Assembly (NCBI RefSeq): GCF_002042885.1
Contig: NZ_MVFY01000002.1
Span: 124,001-188,000, forward strand
Reading direction: 5' to 3'
Source: Citrobacter portucalensis
Lineage (GTDB): Bacteria > Pseudomonadota > Gammaproteobacteria > Enterobacterales > Enterobacteriaceae
DNA length: 64,000 bases
The first letter of the stretch is position 1. Each line of letters opens with the position of its first letter. Positions 1 through 10,766 of the stretch are shown here, one piece after another. The notes beneath the pieces were generated by a model that saw only the letters and a program-made list of their open reading frames with translations, ran no database searches and had not been told where the DNA came from. Both the position numbers and the translations under genes were made by a program.

Positions 1-1427
1 TTCACGTTGTCGATCTCCAGTACCGACGTCTCGTCTTCTTTATCCAGCTTGTACTTATTGACGCCGACGATAACGCGCTTACCCTGGTCGATCAGCGACT
101 GTTCACGCGCGGAGGCTTCTTCGATCATCCGTTTAGGGAGCCCGGCTTCGATCGCTTTCGCCATGCCGCCTGCCTCGTCAATCTGTTTGATGATCGTGCG
201 TGCCTGCTTCACAATTTGATCGGTGAGTGACTCGACGTAATACGATCCGGCCAGCGGATCAACGGTGCGGCAGATCTCTGATTCTTCCTGAATGATGATT
301 TGCGTATTACGCGCAATACGGGCGGAGAAATCGGTGGGCAGACCGAGCGCTTCATCAAAGGCGTTGGTATGCAGCGACTGGGTGCCGCCAAGCGTAGCGC
401 CGAGTGCTTCAATAGTGGTTCGTACCACGTTGTTATATGGATCCTGCTCGGTCAGGCTCCAGCCAGACGTCTGGCAGTGGGTACGCAGAGCGAGAGATTT
501 CGGGTTGGTCGCGCCAAAGCTGCTGACCGCTTCACTCCACAAATAGCGCGCCGCTCGTAGCATGGCGACGTTCATAAACAGATCCATGCCGATACCGAAG
601 AAGAACGACAGGCGCGGGGCGAAGTCATCAATTTTCAGTCCGGCGGAGAGTGCAGCTTTGATGTATTCAATACCGTCTGCCAGCGTAAACGCTACCTGCT
701 GCACGCAGTTCGCTCCGGCTTCACCCATGTGATAGCCGCTGATGCTGATGGTATTAAAGCGCGGCATGTTGCCGGAGCACCAGGCGATGATGTCGGCGAT
801 AATGCGCATGGACGGTTTTGGTGGATAAATGTAGGTGTTGCGGCACAGGTACTCTTTCAGAATATCGTTCTGAATGGTCCCGGTGAGTTGTTCCGGCGTT
901 ACGCCTTGTTCTTCTGCTGCGACGATATAAAACGCCAGCACCGGCAGAACCGCGCCGTTCATGGTCATCGATACTGACATCTTATCCAGCGGGATCTGGT
1001 CGAACAGTATCTTCATATCTTCGACGGTATCGATCGCCACGCCCGCTTTGCCGACGTCACCCGCCACGCGCGGGTTGTCAGAGTCGTAGCCACGATGGGT
1101 GGCAAGGTCAAAGGCGACGGAAAGCCCTTTTTGCCCGGCGGCGAGGTTGCGGCGGTAAAAGGCGTTGGACTCTTTGGCGGTAGAGAAACCAGCGTACTGA
1201 CGAATGGTCCACGGCTGCGCGGTATACATGGTGGCGCGCGGGCCACGCACGTAAGGCGGCAGGCCGGGAAGGGTGCCCGTGACTTCCAGATTATCGAGGT
1301 CCTCTTCGGTGTACAGCGGCTTGATGGCAATCCCTTCCGCCGTCTGTCTTTCCAGCGACTCGACGGTTTTTTCCCGTCGACTGAGTTCTTTATTGGCGAG
1401 TGTTTGCCACTCCTGCACGTTTGCCAT
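1..1427 (-). CDS. scpA: Methylmalonyl-CoA mutase, N-terminal two thirds (partial)
   Basis: The reading frame starts at the ATG complementary to 1425-1427 and runs off the left edge, giving about 475 of the roughly 714 residues of the E. coli protein (also called Sbm). The N-terminus reads [20 protein letters not shown], almost identical to E. coli ScpA. The enzyme interconverts succinyl-CoA and methylmalonyl-CoA with adenosylcobalamin; the visible part is the substrate-binding TIM barrel, while the cobalamin-binding domain lies outside the window. In E. coli it begins the scpA-argK-scpB-scpC cluster that converts succinate to propionate. Identity is secure; completeness cannot be judged here. 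Confidence 0.95.
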   Translation of the reverse strand, partial: MANVQEWQTLANKELSRREKTVESLERQTAEGIAIKPLYTEEDLDNLEVTGTLPGLPPYVRGPRATMYTAQPWTIRQYAGFSTAKESNAFYRRNLAAGQKGLSVAFDLATHRGYDSDNPRVAGDVGKAGVAIDTVEDMKILFDQIPLDKMSVSMTMNGAVLPVLAFYIVAAEEQGVTPEQLTGTIQNDILKEYLCRNTYIYPPKPSMRIIADIIAWCSGNMPRFNTISISGYHMGEAGANCVQQVAFTLADGIEYIKAALSAGLKIDDFAPRLSFFFGIGMDLFMNVAMLRAARYLWSEAVSSFGATNPKSLALRTHCQTSGWSLTEQDPYNNVVRTTIEALGATLGGTQSLHTNAFDEALGLPTDFSARIARNTQIIIQEESEICRTVDPLAGSYYVESLTDQIVKQARTIIKQIDEAGGMAKAIEAGLPKRMIEEASAREQSLIDQGKRVIVGVNKYKLDKEDETSVLEIDNV

Positions 1428-1610
1428 TTTTTGCTCCGTATTACGCAATAAGTTGAATCTTTGCGAATACGGTGAGCTTTTTCATTTGGCTTGTCGCCAG
1501 CAAAAAATAGCCAACAGGGCGTCGTTTTTTGCCGCGTGGCGTGTTTGATTTTGTGATTTATTTCAAAGACGTGGCGGGAATAGCATGAAAAGAGGGTAAA
1601 AGGCTTGTCG

Positions 1611-1640
1611 GCCGGATAGGGCGTTACGCCACCATCCGGC
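1611..1640. repeat. REP palindrome between scpA and argP
   Basis: A GCCGGATA...ATCCGGC inverted repeat, the typical enterobacterial REP form, lies downstream of argP. The rest of the 1428-1660 gap should hold the scpA promoter, but I see no clear boxes. Confidence 0.8.
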
Positions 1641-1660
1641 ACTCAGAGGTTATGAGCGGT

Positions 1661-2554
1661 TTAATCCTGACGCAGTACGTTGTGACCATAGGCCAGCAGC
1701 GCATCGGTGACGTTGCGCATCATGCGACTTTCCGGTGCAAAACGGTGCCAGTACAGCATCCGGCGCTGGAACAGGCCCGGTGTTAAGTCGATAAGCTCGC
1801 CGCTTTCCAGTTCTTTCTCAATCTGCAAGTGGGGGATCATGCAGCAGGTCGTTCCCTGACGCGCCAATTGAACAAAGGCTTCAGACGAGTTAACGATATG
1901 GCACGGCACGCTGCCCGGTGGCAGGTCGAAGTTTTGTTGCAGGAACGCCTGGTGCATATCATCAAGATGGTCAAACGCTACCGCTGGGGCTTTCAGCAGG
2001 GCCGAGCGGGTGACGCCGTTAGGGAAATAGCGCTCGGCGAAAGGTTTAGAGCCAACAAACAGGTAGTCCAGCGCGCCGAGTTTATCCACCAGACAGCTTG
2101 GCAGCGCCTGATGCTGAATACTCACCGCACCGACCACCTCACCACGACGCAGACGCTCCTGAGTGCGCGTTTCATCCTCAACCTGCAGGTTCAGCCGAAT
2201 CGGCGAATTTGCCAGTACCGGAGCCAGCGCAGGAAGTAACCAGGTCGCCAGACTGTCGGCGTTCACCGCCAGTGAGAGCAGCAGCGGCGTCGAGCCGGTT
2301 TGTTCATCACCCAGCCACTCGTCTTCCAGCAGTTCAACCTGACGCAAAAGCGCCAGTAGTTTCTGCCCCTGTTCGGTTGGGCGTGGTGGTACGGTACGCA
2401 CCAGCAGCGGTTGTCCGAACATATTCTCAAGCTGTTTTATGCGCTGTGAAACCGCGGATTGCGTGATGCACAGCTTTTGCGCCGCGCGCTCAAATCCTCG
2501 TTCACGAATAACCGCATCCAGTGCTTGTAGTGTTCTGTAGTCCGGACGTTTCAT
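1661..2554 (-). CDS. argP: LysR-type regulator ArgP (IciA)
   Basis: This is a 297-residue LysR-family activator, the same length as in E. coli, once started at [12 protein letters not shown]; the open frame extends 13 codons further upstream without homology. An N-terminal winged helix-turn-helix (about residues 1-60, with [14 protein letters not shown]) precedes the effector-binding domain. ArgP controls lysine- and arginine-responsive genes such as argO, lysC and dapB, and was also described as an inhibitor of chromosome initiation (IciA). It is divergent from rpiA, as in E. coli. Confidence 0.97.
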   Translation of the reverse strand: MKRPDYRTLQALDAVIRERGFERAAQKLCITQSAVSQRIKQLENMFGQPLLVRTVPPRPTEQGQKLLALLRQVELLEDEWLGDEQTGSTPLLLSLAVNADSLATWLLPALAPVLANSPIRLNLQVEDETRTQERLRRGEVVGAVSIQHQALPSCLVDKLGALDYLFVGSKPFAERYFPNGVTRSALLKAPAVAFDHLDDMHQAFLQQNFDLPPGSVPCHIVNSSEAFVQLARQGTTCCMIPHLQIEKELESGELIDLTPGLFQRRMLYWHRFAPESRMMRNVTDALLAYGHNVLRQD

Positions 2555-2724
2555 TGCTTTGACGCACTCCTGAAAATTTTGCTTGTTCTGCACTATGACA
2601 CAAATTTAGGTTGGGTAAAGACGAAATCCGCCGCTTGCGAGCGGGTGTGGGGACATTTTTCTGCACAATGTTCTATAATGCGCGTGAATTTTCCCACCAT
2701 ATTCACACCACAGGCGAAACGATC

Positions 2725-3384
2725 ATGACGCAGGATGAACTGAAAAAAGCAGTAGGATGGGCGGCACTTCAGTATGTACAGCCCGGTACCATTGTGGGCG
2801 TAGGTACAGGTTCAACAGCCGCACACTTTATTGATGCGCTGGGCACAATGAAAGGTCAGATTGAAGGTGCGGTGTCCAGTTCGGACGCTTCAACCGAAAA
2901 ACTCAAAAGCCTCGGTATCCACGTGTTCGATCTTAACGAAGTGGACAGCCTCGGCGTATACGTTGACGGCGCGGATGAAATCAACGGCCACATGCAGATG
3001 ATCAAGGGCGGCGGCGCTGCGTTGACCCGTGAAAAAATTATTGCTTCCGTGGCGAAGAAATTTATCTGCATTGCCGACGCGTCCAAAGAAGTCGATATTC
3101 TCGGTAACTTCCCGCTGCCGGTTGAAGTGATCCCAATGGCGCGCAGCGCTGTGGCTCGCCAGTTGGTGAAGCTGGGTGGTCGTCCTGAATACCGTCAGGG
3201 CGTAGTGACGGACAATGGTAACGTGATCCTTGATGTACACGGTCTGGAGATCCTCGATGCCATCGCGATGGAAAACGCCATCAATGCGATTCCGGGCGTG
3301 GTAACCGTCGGTCTGTTTGCCAACCGTGGTGCGGATGTCGCGCTGATCGGTACGCCAGACGGCGTGAAAACTATCGTAAAATGA
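2725..3384 (+). CDS. rpiA: Ribose-5-phosphate isomerase A
   Basis: The 219-residue protein (E. coli length) starts at [12 protein letters not shown]; the longer open frame upstream has no homology. It interconverts ribose 5-phosphate and ribulose 5-phosphate in the non-oxidative pentose phosphate pathway. Phosphosugar-binding motifs are visible: GTGSTAAHF near residue 28, DGADEI near 81, and [11 protein letters not shown] near 94, which holds the conserved catalytic-loop lysine. It is monocistronic, followed by a strong terminator. Confidence 0.98.
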   Translation: MTQDELKKAVGWAALQYVQPGTIVGVGTGSTAAHFIDALGTMKGQIEGAVSSSDASTEKLKSLGIHVFDLNEVDSLGVYVDGADEINGHMQMIKGGGAALTREKIIASVAKKFICIADASKEVDILGNFPLPVEVIPMARSAVARQLVKLGGRPEYRQGVVTDNGNVILDVHGLEILDAIAMENAINAIPGVVTVGLFANRGADVALIGTPDGVKTIVK

Positions 3385-3388
3385 TCTG

Positions 3389-3420
3389 ACGGGAGTGTCT
3401 TCTCCCGTTAAAAAAATTTT
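3389..3420 (+). terminator. Rho-independent terminator after rpiA
   Basis: A 7-bp perfect stem, ACGGGAG paired with CTCCCGT (3389-3395 and 3402-3408), is followed by TAAAAAAATTTT. The A/T tract could let it work in both directions. The remaining sequence up to 3655 should contain the serA promoter. Confidence 0.8.
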
Positions 3421-3655
3421 GGCAGGGCAAATTTGGTGACTTGTGTCACGTTTATAATATTGTCCTGCCGATCTCTCCAAAGAAAAAGTTATCGCCAGTA
3501 TTTTCCTCTGACATTTCTCTCTGAATGACATTTCTTCAGCACGGCGACGCAAACGTTCATATTGCCGCAATATTATTTTTTGATATGTTGAAGAGACGGA
3601 TGAAAATCCCACACACAACACATCAGTTTGAACAAAAAAAGACAGGGTCGGGGAA

Positions 3656-4888
3656 ATGGCAAAGGTATCACTGGAGAAAGATAAGATTAAATTTCTGCTG
3701 GTTGAAGGCGTGCATCAAAAAGCGCTCGAAAGCCTTCGTGCAGCAGGTTATACCAACATCGAGTTTCATAAAGGCGCTCTGGACACTGAACAACTGAAAG
3801 AGTCCATCCGTGATGCCCACTTCATTGGCCTGCGATCCCGTACCCATCTGACTGAAGATGTGATTGACGCCGCAGAGAAACTGGTCGCGATTGGCTGCTT
3901 CTGTATCGGCACCAACCAGGTTGATCTCAGCGCTGCGGCAAAGCGCGGTATCCCCGTGTTTAACGCACCATTCTCTAACACACGTTCCGTTGCGGAACTG
4001 GTGATTGGCGAACTGCTGCTGCTGCTACGCGGCGTACCCGAAGCAAACGCCAAAGCACACCGCGGCGTGTGGAATAAACTGGCTACCGGCTCGTTTGAAG
4101 CGCGTGGCAAAAAACTGGGGATCATCGGCTACGGCCACATTGGTACTCAGCTGGGCATTCTGGCGGAATCGCTGGGGATGCACGTCTATTTCTATGATAT
4201 TGAAAATAAACTCCCGCTCGGCAACGCCACGCAGGTGCAGCATCTTTCCGACCTGCTCAATATGAGCGACGTGGTCAGTTTGCACGTACCGGAAAATGCC
4301 TCCACCAAAAATCTGATGGGCGCGCGTGAGATTGCGTTGATGAAACCAGGCGCGCTGCTGATTAACGCCGCACGCGGCACAGTTGTTGATATTCCTGCGC
4401 TGTGCGACGCGTTAGCGACCAAGCACCTGGCAGGGGCAGCAATCGACGTATTCCCAACCGAGCCGGCAACCAACAGCGATCCTTTCACTTCGCCGCTGTG
4501 TGATTTCGACAACGTGATCCTGACGCCGCACATTGGTGGTTCAACGCTGGAAGCACAGGAAAACATTGGTCTGGAAGTGGCTGGGAAACTGACCAAGTAT
4601 TCCGACAACGGCTCTACGCTGTCTGCAGTTAACTTCCCGGAAGTTTCGCTGCCGCTGCACGGCGGTCGTCGTCTGATGCACATTCACGAAAACCGTCCGG
4701 GCGTACTGACTGCGCTGAACCAGATTTTTGCCGAGCAGGGCGTCAACATTGCCGCGCAGTATCTGCAGACTTCCGCACAGGTAGGTTACGTGGTTATTGA
4801 TATTGAAGCGGATGAAGATGTGGCAGAGAAAGCGCTGCTGGCGATGAAAGCCCTTCCGGGAACCATTCGCGCTCGTCTGCTGTACTGA
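3656..4888 (+). CDS. serA: D-3-phosphoglycerate dehydrogenase
   Basis: At 410 residues this matches E. coli SerA. It carries out the first committed step of serine synthesis, oxidising 3-phosphoglycerate with NAD. The Rossmann motif GYGHIGTQLG, the catalytic-histidine motif TPHIGGST, and a C-terminal ACT domain (about residues 339-410, starting MHIHENRPGVL) for serine feedback inhibition are all visible. In E. coli the gene is Lrp-activated. Its product feeds the glycine cleavage genes further along the window through serine and glycine. Confidence 0.98.
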   Translation: MAKVSLEKDKIKFLLVEGVHQKALESLRAAGYTNIEFHKGALDTEQLKESIRDAHFIGLRSRTHLTEDVIDAAEKLVAIGCFCIGTNQVDLSAAAKRGIPVFNAPFSNTRSVAELVIGELLLLLRGVPEANAKAHRGVWNKLATGSFEARGKKLGIIGYGHIGTQLGILAESLGMHVYFYDIENKLPLGNATQVQHLSDLLNMSDVVSLHVPENASTKNLMGAREIALMKPGALLINAARGTVVDIPALCDALATKHLAGAAIDVFPTEPATNSDPFTSPLCDFDNVILTPHIGGSTLEAQENIGLEVAGKLTKYSDNGSTLSAVNFPEVSLPLHGGRRLMHIHENRPGVLTALNQIFAEQGVNIAAQYLQTSAQVGYVVIDIEADEDVAEKALLAMKALPGTIRARLLY

Positions 4889-4898
4889 TTTCCTCTAC

Positions 4899-4928
4899 AT
4901 GGGCAGGCGATGACCTGCCCATCTTTCC
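4899..4928 (+). terminator. Hairpin after serA
   Basis: A perfect 9-bp stem, ATGGGCAGG with CCTGCCCAT, around a 6-base loop is followed by CTTTCC. A second terminator-like hairpin (TTGCC...GGCAA then AAAAAG) lies near 4985-5005. The E. coli SibC small RNA known from this gap is not recognisable. Confidence 0.7.
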
Positions 4929-5006
4929 TCTGATTTCCCGGCCTCAAAATCTCTTCCTGTCACGCATACATTCTGTTTTCGAGCCTTGCCGCAATTGGCA
5001 AAAAAG

Positions 5007-5603
5007 CTACCACTCCCAGATTTTGGACGGCGTCACCACCGCAGGCAGCGGGATATCCCATTCTTCGACAGGTAGCTTTTCCACTCGCTGACAATCGTGC
5101 GCGTAGCCTACGGGCTGGATCTTATGCTGCTGCCAGTTTTGAAGCGTTCGATCGTAAAATCCACCGCCCATACCCAGGCGTTGCCCGACCTCATCAAATG
5201 CCACTAACGGCGTAATCAGTACATCCAGCTGTGAGAGCGGCAATACGTCACGTACATCAAGCCGTGGTTCCTGGATCTTTAAGCGATTGGTTACCAGGTC
5301 GCTGTGCGGATGATAGTGCAGGAACAGCAGGTTGCCAGGGCTGAAGGGATGAAGAACCGGAAGATAGACGCGCTTGCCCGCTCGCCACAGCTGATCTATT
5401 AGCGGCTGGGTATCGAGTTCGCCATCGAACGAGAGGAATACCGCCACGGTATGAGCGAGTACAACAGGGGGAAAGCTGAGCATTCGGGTTGCGGCTTGCT
5501 GACCGTATTGTCGTTGCTGTTCGGAGGTAAGCGCGCGACGACGCTGCCGAATCAGTTGGCGGATTTCTTGCCGGGATAAAGGGAGTTCAGAAAGTAATGT
5601 CAT
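5007..5603 (-). CDS. fau: 5-formyltetrahydrofolate cyclo-ligase
   Basis: This 198-residue protein (YgfA) closely matches the longer E. coli annotation. It converts 5-formyl-THF to 5,10-methenyl-THF with ATP, recycling folate inhibited or stored by the glycine cleavage/SHMT system. The 5-FTHF cyclo-ligase motif GMGGGFYDRTL near residue 142 and an N-terminal basic RQRRRAL segment are visible. It lies directly downstream of the 6S RNA gene on the same strand; in E. coli the two are co-transcribed, and ygfA has been linked to biofilm and persistence. Confidence 0.95.
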   Translation of the reverse strand: MTLLSELPLSRQEIRQLIRQRRRALTSEQQRQYGQQAATRMLSFPPVVLAHTVAVFLSFDGELDTQPLIDQLWRAGKRVYLPVLHPFSPGNLLFLHYHPHSDLVTNRLKIQEPRLDVRDVLPLSQLDVLITPLVAFDEVGQRLGMGGGFYDRTLQNWQQHKIQPVGYAHDCQRVEKLPVEEWDIPLPAVVTPSKIWEW

Positions 5604-5622
5604 GGCTGTTGCCAGGTAGAAG

Positions 5623-5806
5623 GGAATCTCCGAGATGCCGCCGCAGGCTGTAACCCTTGAACCCTTGGTTCAAGGTGAATGCGTCGTCACAGTTTTAAGG
5701 CTTCTCGGACGGGCCGAGCATGCTCACCAACCGTGGAGCGCCACATTCTTGTGGTATGAAATATCGGCTCAGGGGACTGGCCCGCTTGCAAACATCTCAG
5801 AGAAAT
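5623..5806 (-). ncRNA. ssrS: 6S RNA
   Basis: The 184-nt stretch on the minus strand begins ATTTCTCTGAGATGTTTGC and ends in GGAATCTCC, the same ends and length as E. coli 6S RNA. The closing stem (TCTCTGAGATG with CATCTCGGAGA) and the central bulge region are preserved. 6S RNA binds sigma-70 RNA polymerase as a promoter mimic in stationary phase. It lies between zapA and fau, as in E. coli. Confidence 0.95.
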
Positions 5807-5847
5807 TTTGTCTTCACGGTCACTCTACCACAGTAAACCGAAAAGTG

Positions 5848-6243
<396 letters not shown>

Positions 6244-6344
6244 CTATAGCTACCCTGGTATCAAGATACAAGCCCTTTTCTGGTCCACCAGGGTCCAAAG
6301 TGGTAGCATATCATGAATATTCCTCCCTTTGATGACGAATGCTT

Positions 6345-6923
6345 ATGTCTATACAGAACGAAATGCCTGGTTACAACGAAGTTAGCCAGTTTTTGAACCA
6401 ACAAGGGGCTGGATTAACCCCGGCCGAAATGCACGGCTTGATAAGCGGAATGATTTGCGGCGGAAACAACGACAGCTCATGGCAGCCGCTGCTGCACGAC
6501 CTGACGAACGAAGGTCTGGCCTTTGGTCACGAGCTGGCTCAGGCGCTGCTGAAAATGCACTCAGCCACCAGTGATGCCCTCGAAGACGACGGCTTCCTTT
6601 TTCAGCTTTATCTGCCTGAAGGGGATGACGTCAGCGTTTTCGATCGCGCCGATGCGCTGGCGGGGTGGGTAAACCACTTTTTACTGGGCCTTGGCGTCAC
6701 GCAGCCGAAGCTCGACAAAGTGACCGGCGAAACCGGGGAAGCGATTGACGACCTGCGCAATATCGCTCAATTAGGATATGACGAAGACGAAGATCAGGAA
6801 GAGCTGGAAATGTCGCTCGAAGAGATCATCGAATACGTGCGCGTAGCCGCCTTGCTGTGCCATGACACGTTTACGCGTCAGCAGCCGACCGCGCCGGAAG
6901 TCCGTAAACCGACTCTGCACTAA
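6345..6923 (+). CDS. ygfB: UPF0149 family protein YgfB
   Basis: Starting at ATG 6345 ([12 protein letters not shown]) gives 192 residues, exactly the E. coli length; an in-frame ATG two codons upstream is less likely. The protein is helical with an acidic stretch ([15 protein letters not shown], near 148-162). Its molecular role in E. coli is not well defined; a Pseudomonas homologue was reported to affect AmpC expression. It heads an apparent operon with pepP, ubiH and ubiI. Confidence 0.95.
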   Translation: MSIQNEMPGYNEVSQFLNQQGAGLTPAEMHGLISGMICGGNNDSSWQPLLHDLTNEGLAFGHELAQALLKMHSATSDALEDDGFLFQLYLPEGDDVSVFDRADALAGWVNHFLLGLGVTQPKLDKVTGETGEAIDDLRNIAQLGYDEDEDQEELEMSLEEIIEYVRVAALLCHDTFTRQQPTAPEVRKPTLH

Positions 6924-6947
6924 GAACGAAACGCAAAGGAGAGTGTG

Positions 6948-8273
6948 ATGAGCGAGATATCTCAGCAAGAATTCCAGCGTCGTCGCCAGGCTTTACTGGC
7001 ACAAATGCAGCCCGGCAGCGCCGCGCTGATTTTTGCCGCACCGGAAGCGACGCGTAGTGCGGACAGTGAATACCCTTACCGCCAAAGCAGTGATTTCTGG
7101 TACTTCACCGGTTTTAACGAACCTGAAGCCGTGCTGGTGCTGATTAAAAGTGATGACACTCATAACCACAGCGTTTTGTTCAATCGGGTTCGCGATCTGA
7201 CGGCGGAGATCTGGTTTGGCCGCCGTCTGGGTCAGGATGCTGCCCCGGCAAAACTTGGCGTTGACCGGGCGCTGGCCTTCAGTGAAATCAACCAACAGCT
7301 GTATTTGCTGCTCAATGGTCTGGACGCGGTATACCACGCCCAGGGCGAGTATGCCTGGGCAGACGAGATTGTGTGCACGGCGCTGGATAAACTGCGCAAA
7401 GGCTCCAGACAAAATCTGCACGCGCCTGCCGCGATTATCGACTGGCGTCCGATGGTGCATGAAATGCGCCTGTTCAAATCACCGGAAGAAATTGCGGTCA
7501 TGCGTCGTGCCGGAGAAATCACCGCACTGGCGCATACCCGCGCGATGGAAAAATGCCGTCCAGGAATGTTTGAATACCAGTTAGAAGGGGAGATTCACCA
7601 TGAATTTACCCGTCATGGCGCGCGTTATCCGTCCTATAACACGATTGTCGGCAGCGGTGAAAACGGCTGTATTCTGCATTACACCGAAAATGAAAGTGAA
7701 ATGCGCGATGGCGATCTGGTGCTGATTGACGCTGGCTGTGAATACAAAGGCTATGCGGGTGACATTACGCGAACCTTCCCGGTAAACGGTAAATTTACCC
7801 CAGCACAGCGTGAAATCTACGATATCGTACTGGAATCCTTAGAGACCAGCCTGCGTCTGTATCGTCCCGGAACGTCCATTCAGGAAGTCACTGGCGAAGT
7901 GGTGCGCATCATGATTACGGGCCTGGTGAAGCTTGGCATTCTGCACGGTGATGTCGATCAGTTGATTACCGAAAATGCGCACCGCCCATTCTTTATGCAT
8001 GGTCTAAGTCACTGGCTTGGGCTGGATGTGCACGACGTCGGCGTTTATGGTCAGGACCGCTCACGTATTCTTGAGCCGGGAATGGTACTCACCGTCGAAC
8101 CGGGACTGTATATCGCGCCGGATGCCGATGTACCGCCGGCCTATCGTGGTATCGGCATTCGTATTGAGGATGACATCCTCATCACCGAGGACGGCAATGA
8201 AAACCTGACCGCCAGCGTAGTGAAGAAAGCCGATGATATTGAAGCCTTAATGGCTTCGGCGCGACTGCAATGA
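6948..8273 (+). CDS. pepP: Xaa-Pro aminopeptidase P
   Basis: The 441-residue protein starts at ATG 6948, preceded by AAGGAGAG; the GTG one codon earlier is unlikely. It removes N-terminal residues that precede proline. The C-terminal pita-bread fold has the two-metal motifs LIDAGCEYKGYAGDITRTFP (two Asp ligands), HGLSHWLGLDVHDVG (His ligand), TVEPGLY and GIRIEDD (Glu ligands). Its stop overlaps the ubiH start in ATGA. Confidence 0.97.
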   Translation: MSEISQQEFQRRRQALLAQMQPGSAALIFAAPEATRSADSEYPYRQSSDFWYFTGFNEPEAVLVLIKSDDTHNHSVLFNRVRDLTAEIWFGRRLGQDAAPAKLGVDRALAFSEINQQLYLLLNGLDAVYHAQGEYAWADEIVCTALDKLRKGSRQNLHAPAAIIDWRPMVHEMRLFKSPEEIAVMRRAGEITALAHTRAMEKCRPGMFEYQLEGEIHHEFTRHGARYPSYNTIVGSGENGCILHYTENESEMRDGDLVLIDAGCEYKGYAGDITRTFPVNGKFTPAQREIYDIVLESLETSLRLYRPGTSIQEVTGEVVRIMITGLVKLGILHGDVDQLITENAHRPFFMHGLSHWLGLDVHDVGVYGQDRSRILEPGMVLTVEPGLYIAPDADVPPAYRGIGIRIEDDILITEDGNENLTASVVKKADDIEALMASARLQ

Positions 8274-9448
8274 GCGTGATTATCGTTGGTGGTGGTATGG
8301 TTGGCGCGACGCTGGCGCTGGCCATTTCTCAGCTCAGCCATGGGACTCTGCCGGTTCATCTGATAGAAGCGAGCGAACCTGAAACTGACCGCCATCCTGG
8401 GTTTGACGCCCGGGCGATCGCGCTGGCGGCAGGAACCTGCCAACAGCTGGCGCGAATTGGCGTATGGCAGGCGATTGCCGATTGCGCAACGGCCATTAAA
8501 ACGGTTCACGTCAGCGATCGCGGCCATGCCGGATTTGTGACGCTGGATGCGCAGGAATACCGTATTCCGGCTCTGGGTCAGGTGGTAGAACTGCACGACG
8601 TCGGGCTGCGTCTGTTTGCGCTGCTGCGCAAAGCACCGGGTGTCACATTGCACTGCCCCGACCGCGTAGCCAGCGTGTCGCGCACGCAGGAGCGCGTTGA
8701 AGTGACGCTGGAGAATGGCGAGATGATTACCGGTCGCCTGCTGGTGGCTGCTGACGGCACGCGTTCCGCACTGGCGACTGCCTGCGGTGTTGACTGGCTG
8801 CAACAGCCTTATGAGCAACTGGCGGTGATTGCCAACGTCACGACCTCTGTACCGCACGATGGGCGAGCGTTTGAACGCTTCACGCAATATGGCCCGCTGG
8901 CAATGCTGCCAATGTCTGACGGTCGCTGCTCGCTGGTGTGGTGCCATCCGCTGGAGCAGCGTGATGAGATCATGGCCTGGTCCGACGAACAGTTTTGCCG
9001 TGAACTGCAAACCGCTTTTGGCTGGCGACTGGGACGTATTACCCAGGCTGGTAAACGCAGCGCTTATCCGCTTTCGTTAACTACGGCGCTGAAAGCGATT
9101 ACCCATCGTACCGTGCTGGTAGGGAACGCCGCCCAGACGCTGCATCCCATTGCCGGGCAAGGTTTCAACCTTGGCCTGCGCGATGTAATGAGCCTTGCTG
9201 AGACGTTGACGCAGGCGCAGAACGGCGCAGAAGATGTGGGTGATTATGCGGTGCTGGCACGTTATCAGCAGCGCCGCGAGCGCGATCGCGAGACGACGAT
9301 TGGTGTGACCAACAATTTAGTGTATTTGTTTGCCAATCACTGGGCCCCGCTGGTTGTTGGGCGCAATGTCGGGTTGATGGCGATGGAATTATTCACCCCT
9401 GCGCGCGATGCGCTGGCGGAGCGGACCCTGGGTTGGGTTGCACGATAA
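8270..9448 (+). CDS. ubiH: 2-octaprenyl-6-methoxyphenol hydroxylase (UbiH)
   Basis: The 392-residue flavoprotein monooxygenase is the same length as in E. coli and acts in aerobic ubiquinone synthesis. The FAD dinucleotide motif VGGGMVGATLAL at the N-terminus, the DG motif VAADGTRSAL, and the second FAD motif LVGNAAQTLHPIAGQGFNLG are present. The start overlaps the pepP stop by 4 bp, suggesting translational coupling. Confidence 0.97.
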   Translation: MSVIIVGGGMVGATLALAISQLSHGTLPVHLIEASEPETDRHPGFDARAIALAAGTCQQLARIGVWQAIADCATAIKTVHVSDRGHAGFVTLDAQEYRIPALGQVVELHDVGLRLFALLRKAPGVTLHCPDRVASVSRTQERVEVTLENGEMITGRLLVAADGTRSALATACGVDWLQQPYEQLAVIANVTTSVPHDGRAFERFTQYGPLAMLPMSDGRCSLVWCHPLEQRDEIMAWSDEQFCRELQTAFGWRLGRITQAGKRSAYPLSLTTALKAITHRTVLVGNAAQTLHPIAGQGFNLGLRDVMSLAETLTQAQNGAEDVGDYAVLARYQQRRERDRETTIGVTNNLVYLFANHWAPLVVGRNVGLMAMELFTPARDALAERTLGWVAR

Positions 9449-9457
9449 ATATGACCT

Positions 9458-9540
9458 GTAGGCCGGATAAGGCAACGCCGACATCCGGCAAGGGTCCCCG
9501 CAAAAATGCCTGATGGCGCTGCGCTTATCAGGCCTACGGA
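9458..9540. repeat. BIME (two REP units) between ubiH and ubiI
   Basis: Two inverted REP-type units (GTAGGCCGGATAAGGC... and ...GCGCTTATCAGGCCTAC) face each other just upstream of the ubiI GTG start, so ubiI may be expressed less tightly with ubiH than the shared strand suggests. Confidence 0.85.
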
Positions 9541-9563
9541 TTACAGGTTTCGAGGTACAAACA

Positions 9564-10766
9564 GTGCAAAGTGTTGATGTAGCAATTGTTGGTGGCGGCA
9601 TGGTGGGGCTGGCGGTTGCCTGCGGCCTGCAGGGCAGTGGGTTGCGCGTTGCTGTATTAGAACAACATGTTCCGCAGCCGTTGGTGGCGGATGCACCTCC
9701 TCAGCTTCGCGTTTCGGCCATTAATGCAGCCAGCGAAAAACTGCTTACCCGTCTTGGCGTCTGGTCCGACATTGTTGCCCGTCGCGCTTGCTGCTACCAC
9801 GGCATGGAAGTCTGGGACAAAGACAGCTTTGGACGCATTGAATTTGATGACCAGAGCATGGGTTACAGCCATTTGGGCCACATCGTTGAAAACTCAGAAA
9901 TCCATTATGCGTTGTGGCAAAAGGCGCAGCGTTCAGCGGATATTACGCTGATGGCGCCAGCTGAAATACAGCAGGTGGCCTGGGGCGAGAACGAGGCATT
10001 TCTGAGCCTCAAAGATGGCGCAATGCTGACGGCGCGTCTGGTCGTCGGTGCCGATGGTGCTAATTCCTGGCTGCGCAATAAAGCGGACATTCCGCTCACC
10101 TTCTGGGACTACCGTCATCATGCGCTGGTGGCGACTATCCGTACGCAGGAAGCTCACGGTGCGGTTGCGCGTCAGGCGTTTCATGGCGAGGGGATCCTGG
10201 CATTCCTGCCACTCAGCGATCCACACCTGTGTTCTATCGTCTGGTCGCTCTCGCCGCAGGAAGCAGAACGTATGCAGCAGGCAAGCGTTGACGAGTTTAA
10301 TCAGGCGCTGAATATCGCTTTTGATAATCGTCTGGGGCTGTGCAGCCTTGAAAGCGAACGTCAGGCGTTTCCGCTGACGGGACGTTATGCTCGCCAGTTC
10401 GCGGCCCATCGTCTGGCGCTGGTGGGGGATGCGGCGCATACCATCCACCCGCTGGCGGGTCAGGGGGTTAACCTGGGCTTTATGGATGCGGCAGAGCTGA
10501 TCGATGAACTTAAGCGGCTACAGCGTCAGGGCAAAGATATTGGGCAGTATCTCTATTTACGCCGCTACGAGCGCAGCCGTAAGCACAGCGCAGCGCTGAT
10601 GCTGGCGGGGATGCAGGGTTTCCGTGAACTGTTTGCAGGCGAGAATCCGGCGAAAAAACTGCTACGCGATATTGGGCTGAAACTGGCCGATACCCTCCCG
10701 GGCGTAAAACCACAACTCATCCGTCAGGCGATGGGACTGAACGATCTTCCCGAGTGGTTACGTTAG
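9564..10766 (+). CDS. ubiI: 2-octaprenylphenol C5-hydroxylase UbiI (VisC)
   Basis: Starting at GTG 9564 (read as MQSVDVAIVGGG) gives 400 residues, matching E. coli UbiI; the longer frame would read through the BIME. This FAD monooxygenase hydroxylates C5 of the ubiquinone ring precursor. The motifs VGGGMVGLAVA, GADGANSWLR and LVGDAAHTIHPLAGQGVNLG are intact. It is a paralogue of the neighbouring UbiH. Confidence 0.95.
   Translation: MQSVDVAIVGGGMVGLAVACGLQGSGLRVAVLEQHVPQPLVADAPPQLRVSAINAASEKLLTRLGVWSDIVARRACCYHGMEVWDKDSFGRIEFDDQSMGYSHLGHIVENSEIHYALWQKAQRSADITLMAPAEIQQVAWGENEAFLSLKDGAMLTARLVVGADGANSWLRNKADIPLTFWDYRHHALVATIRTQEAHGAVARQAFHGEGILAFLPLSDPHLCSIVWSLSPQEAERMQQASVDEFNQALNIAFDNRLGLCSLESERQAFPLTGRYARQFAAHRLALVGDAAHTIHPLAGQGVNLGFMDAAELIDELKRLQRQGKDIGQYLYLRRYERSRKHSAALMLAGMQGFRELFAGENPAKKLLRDIGLKLADTLPGVKPQLIRQAMGLNDLPEWLR

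Noticed and set aside
4889..5006. SibC/Ibs small RNA pair known from E. coli between fau and serA
   Set aside because: The gap is only 118 bp and shows only terminator hairpins.
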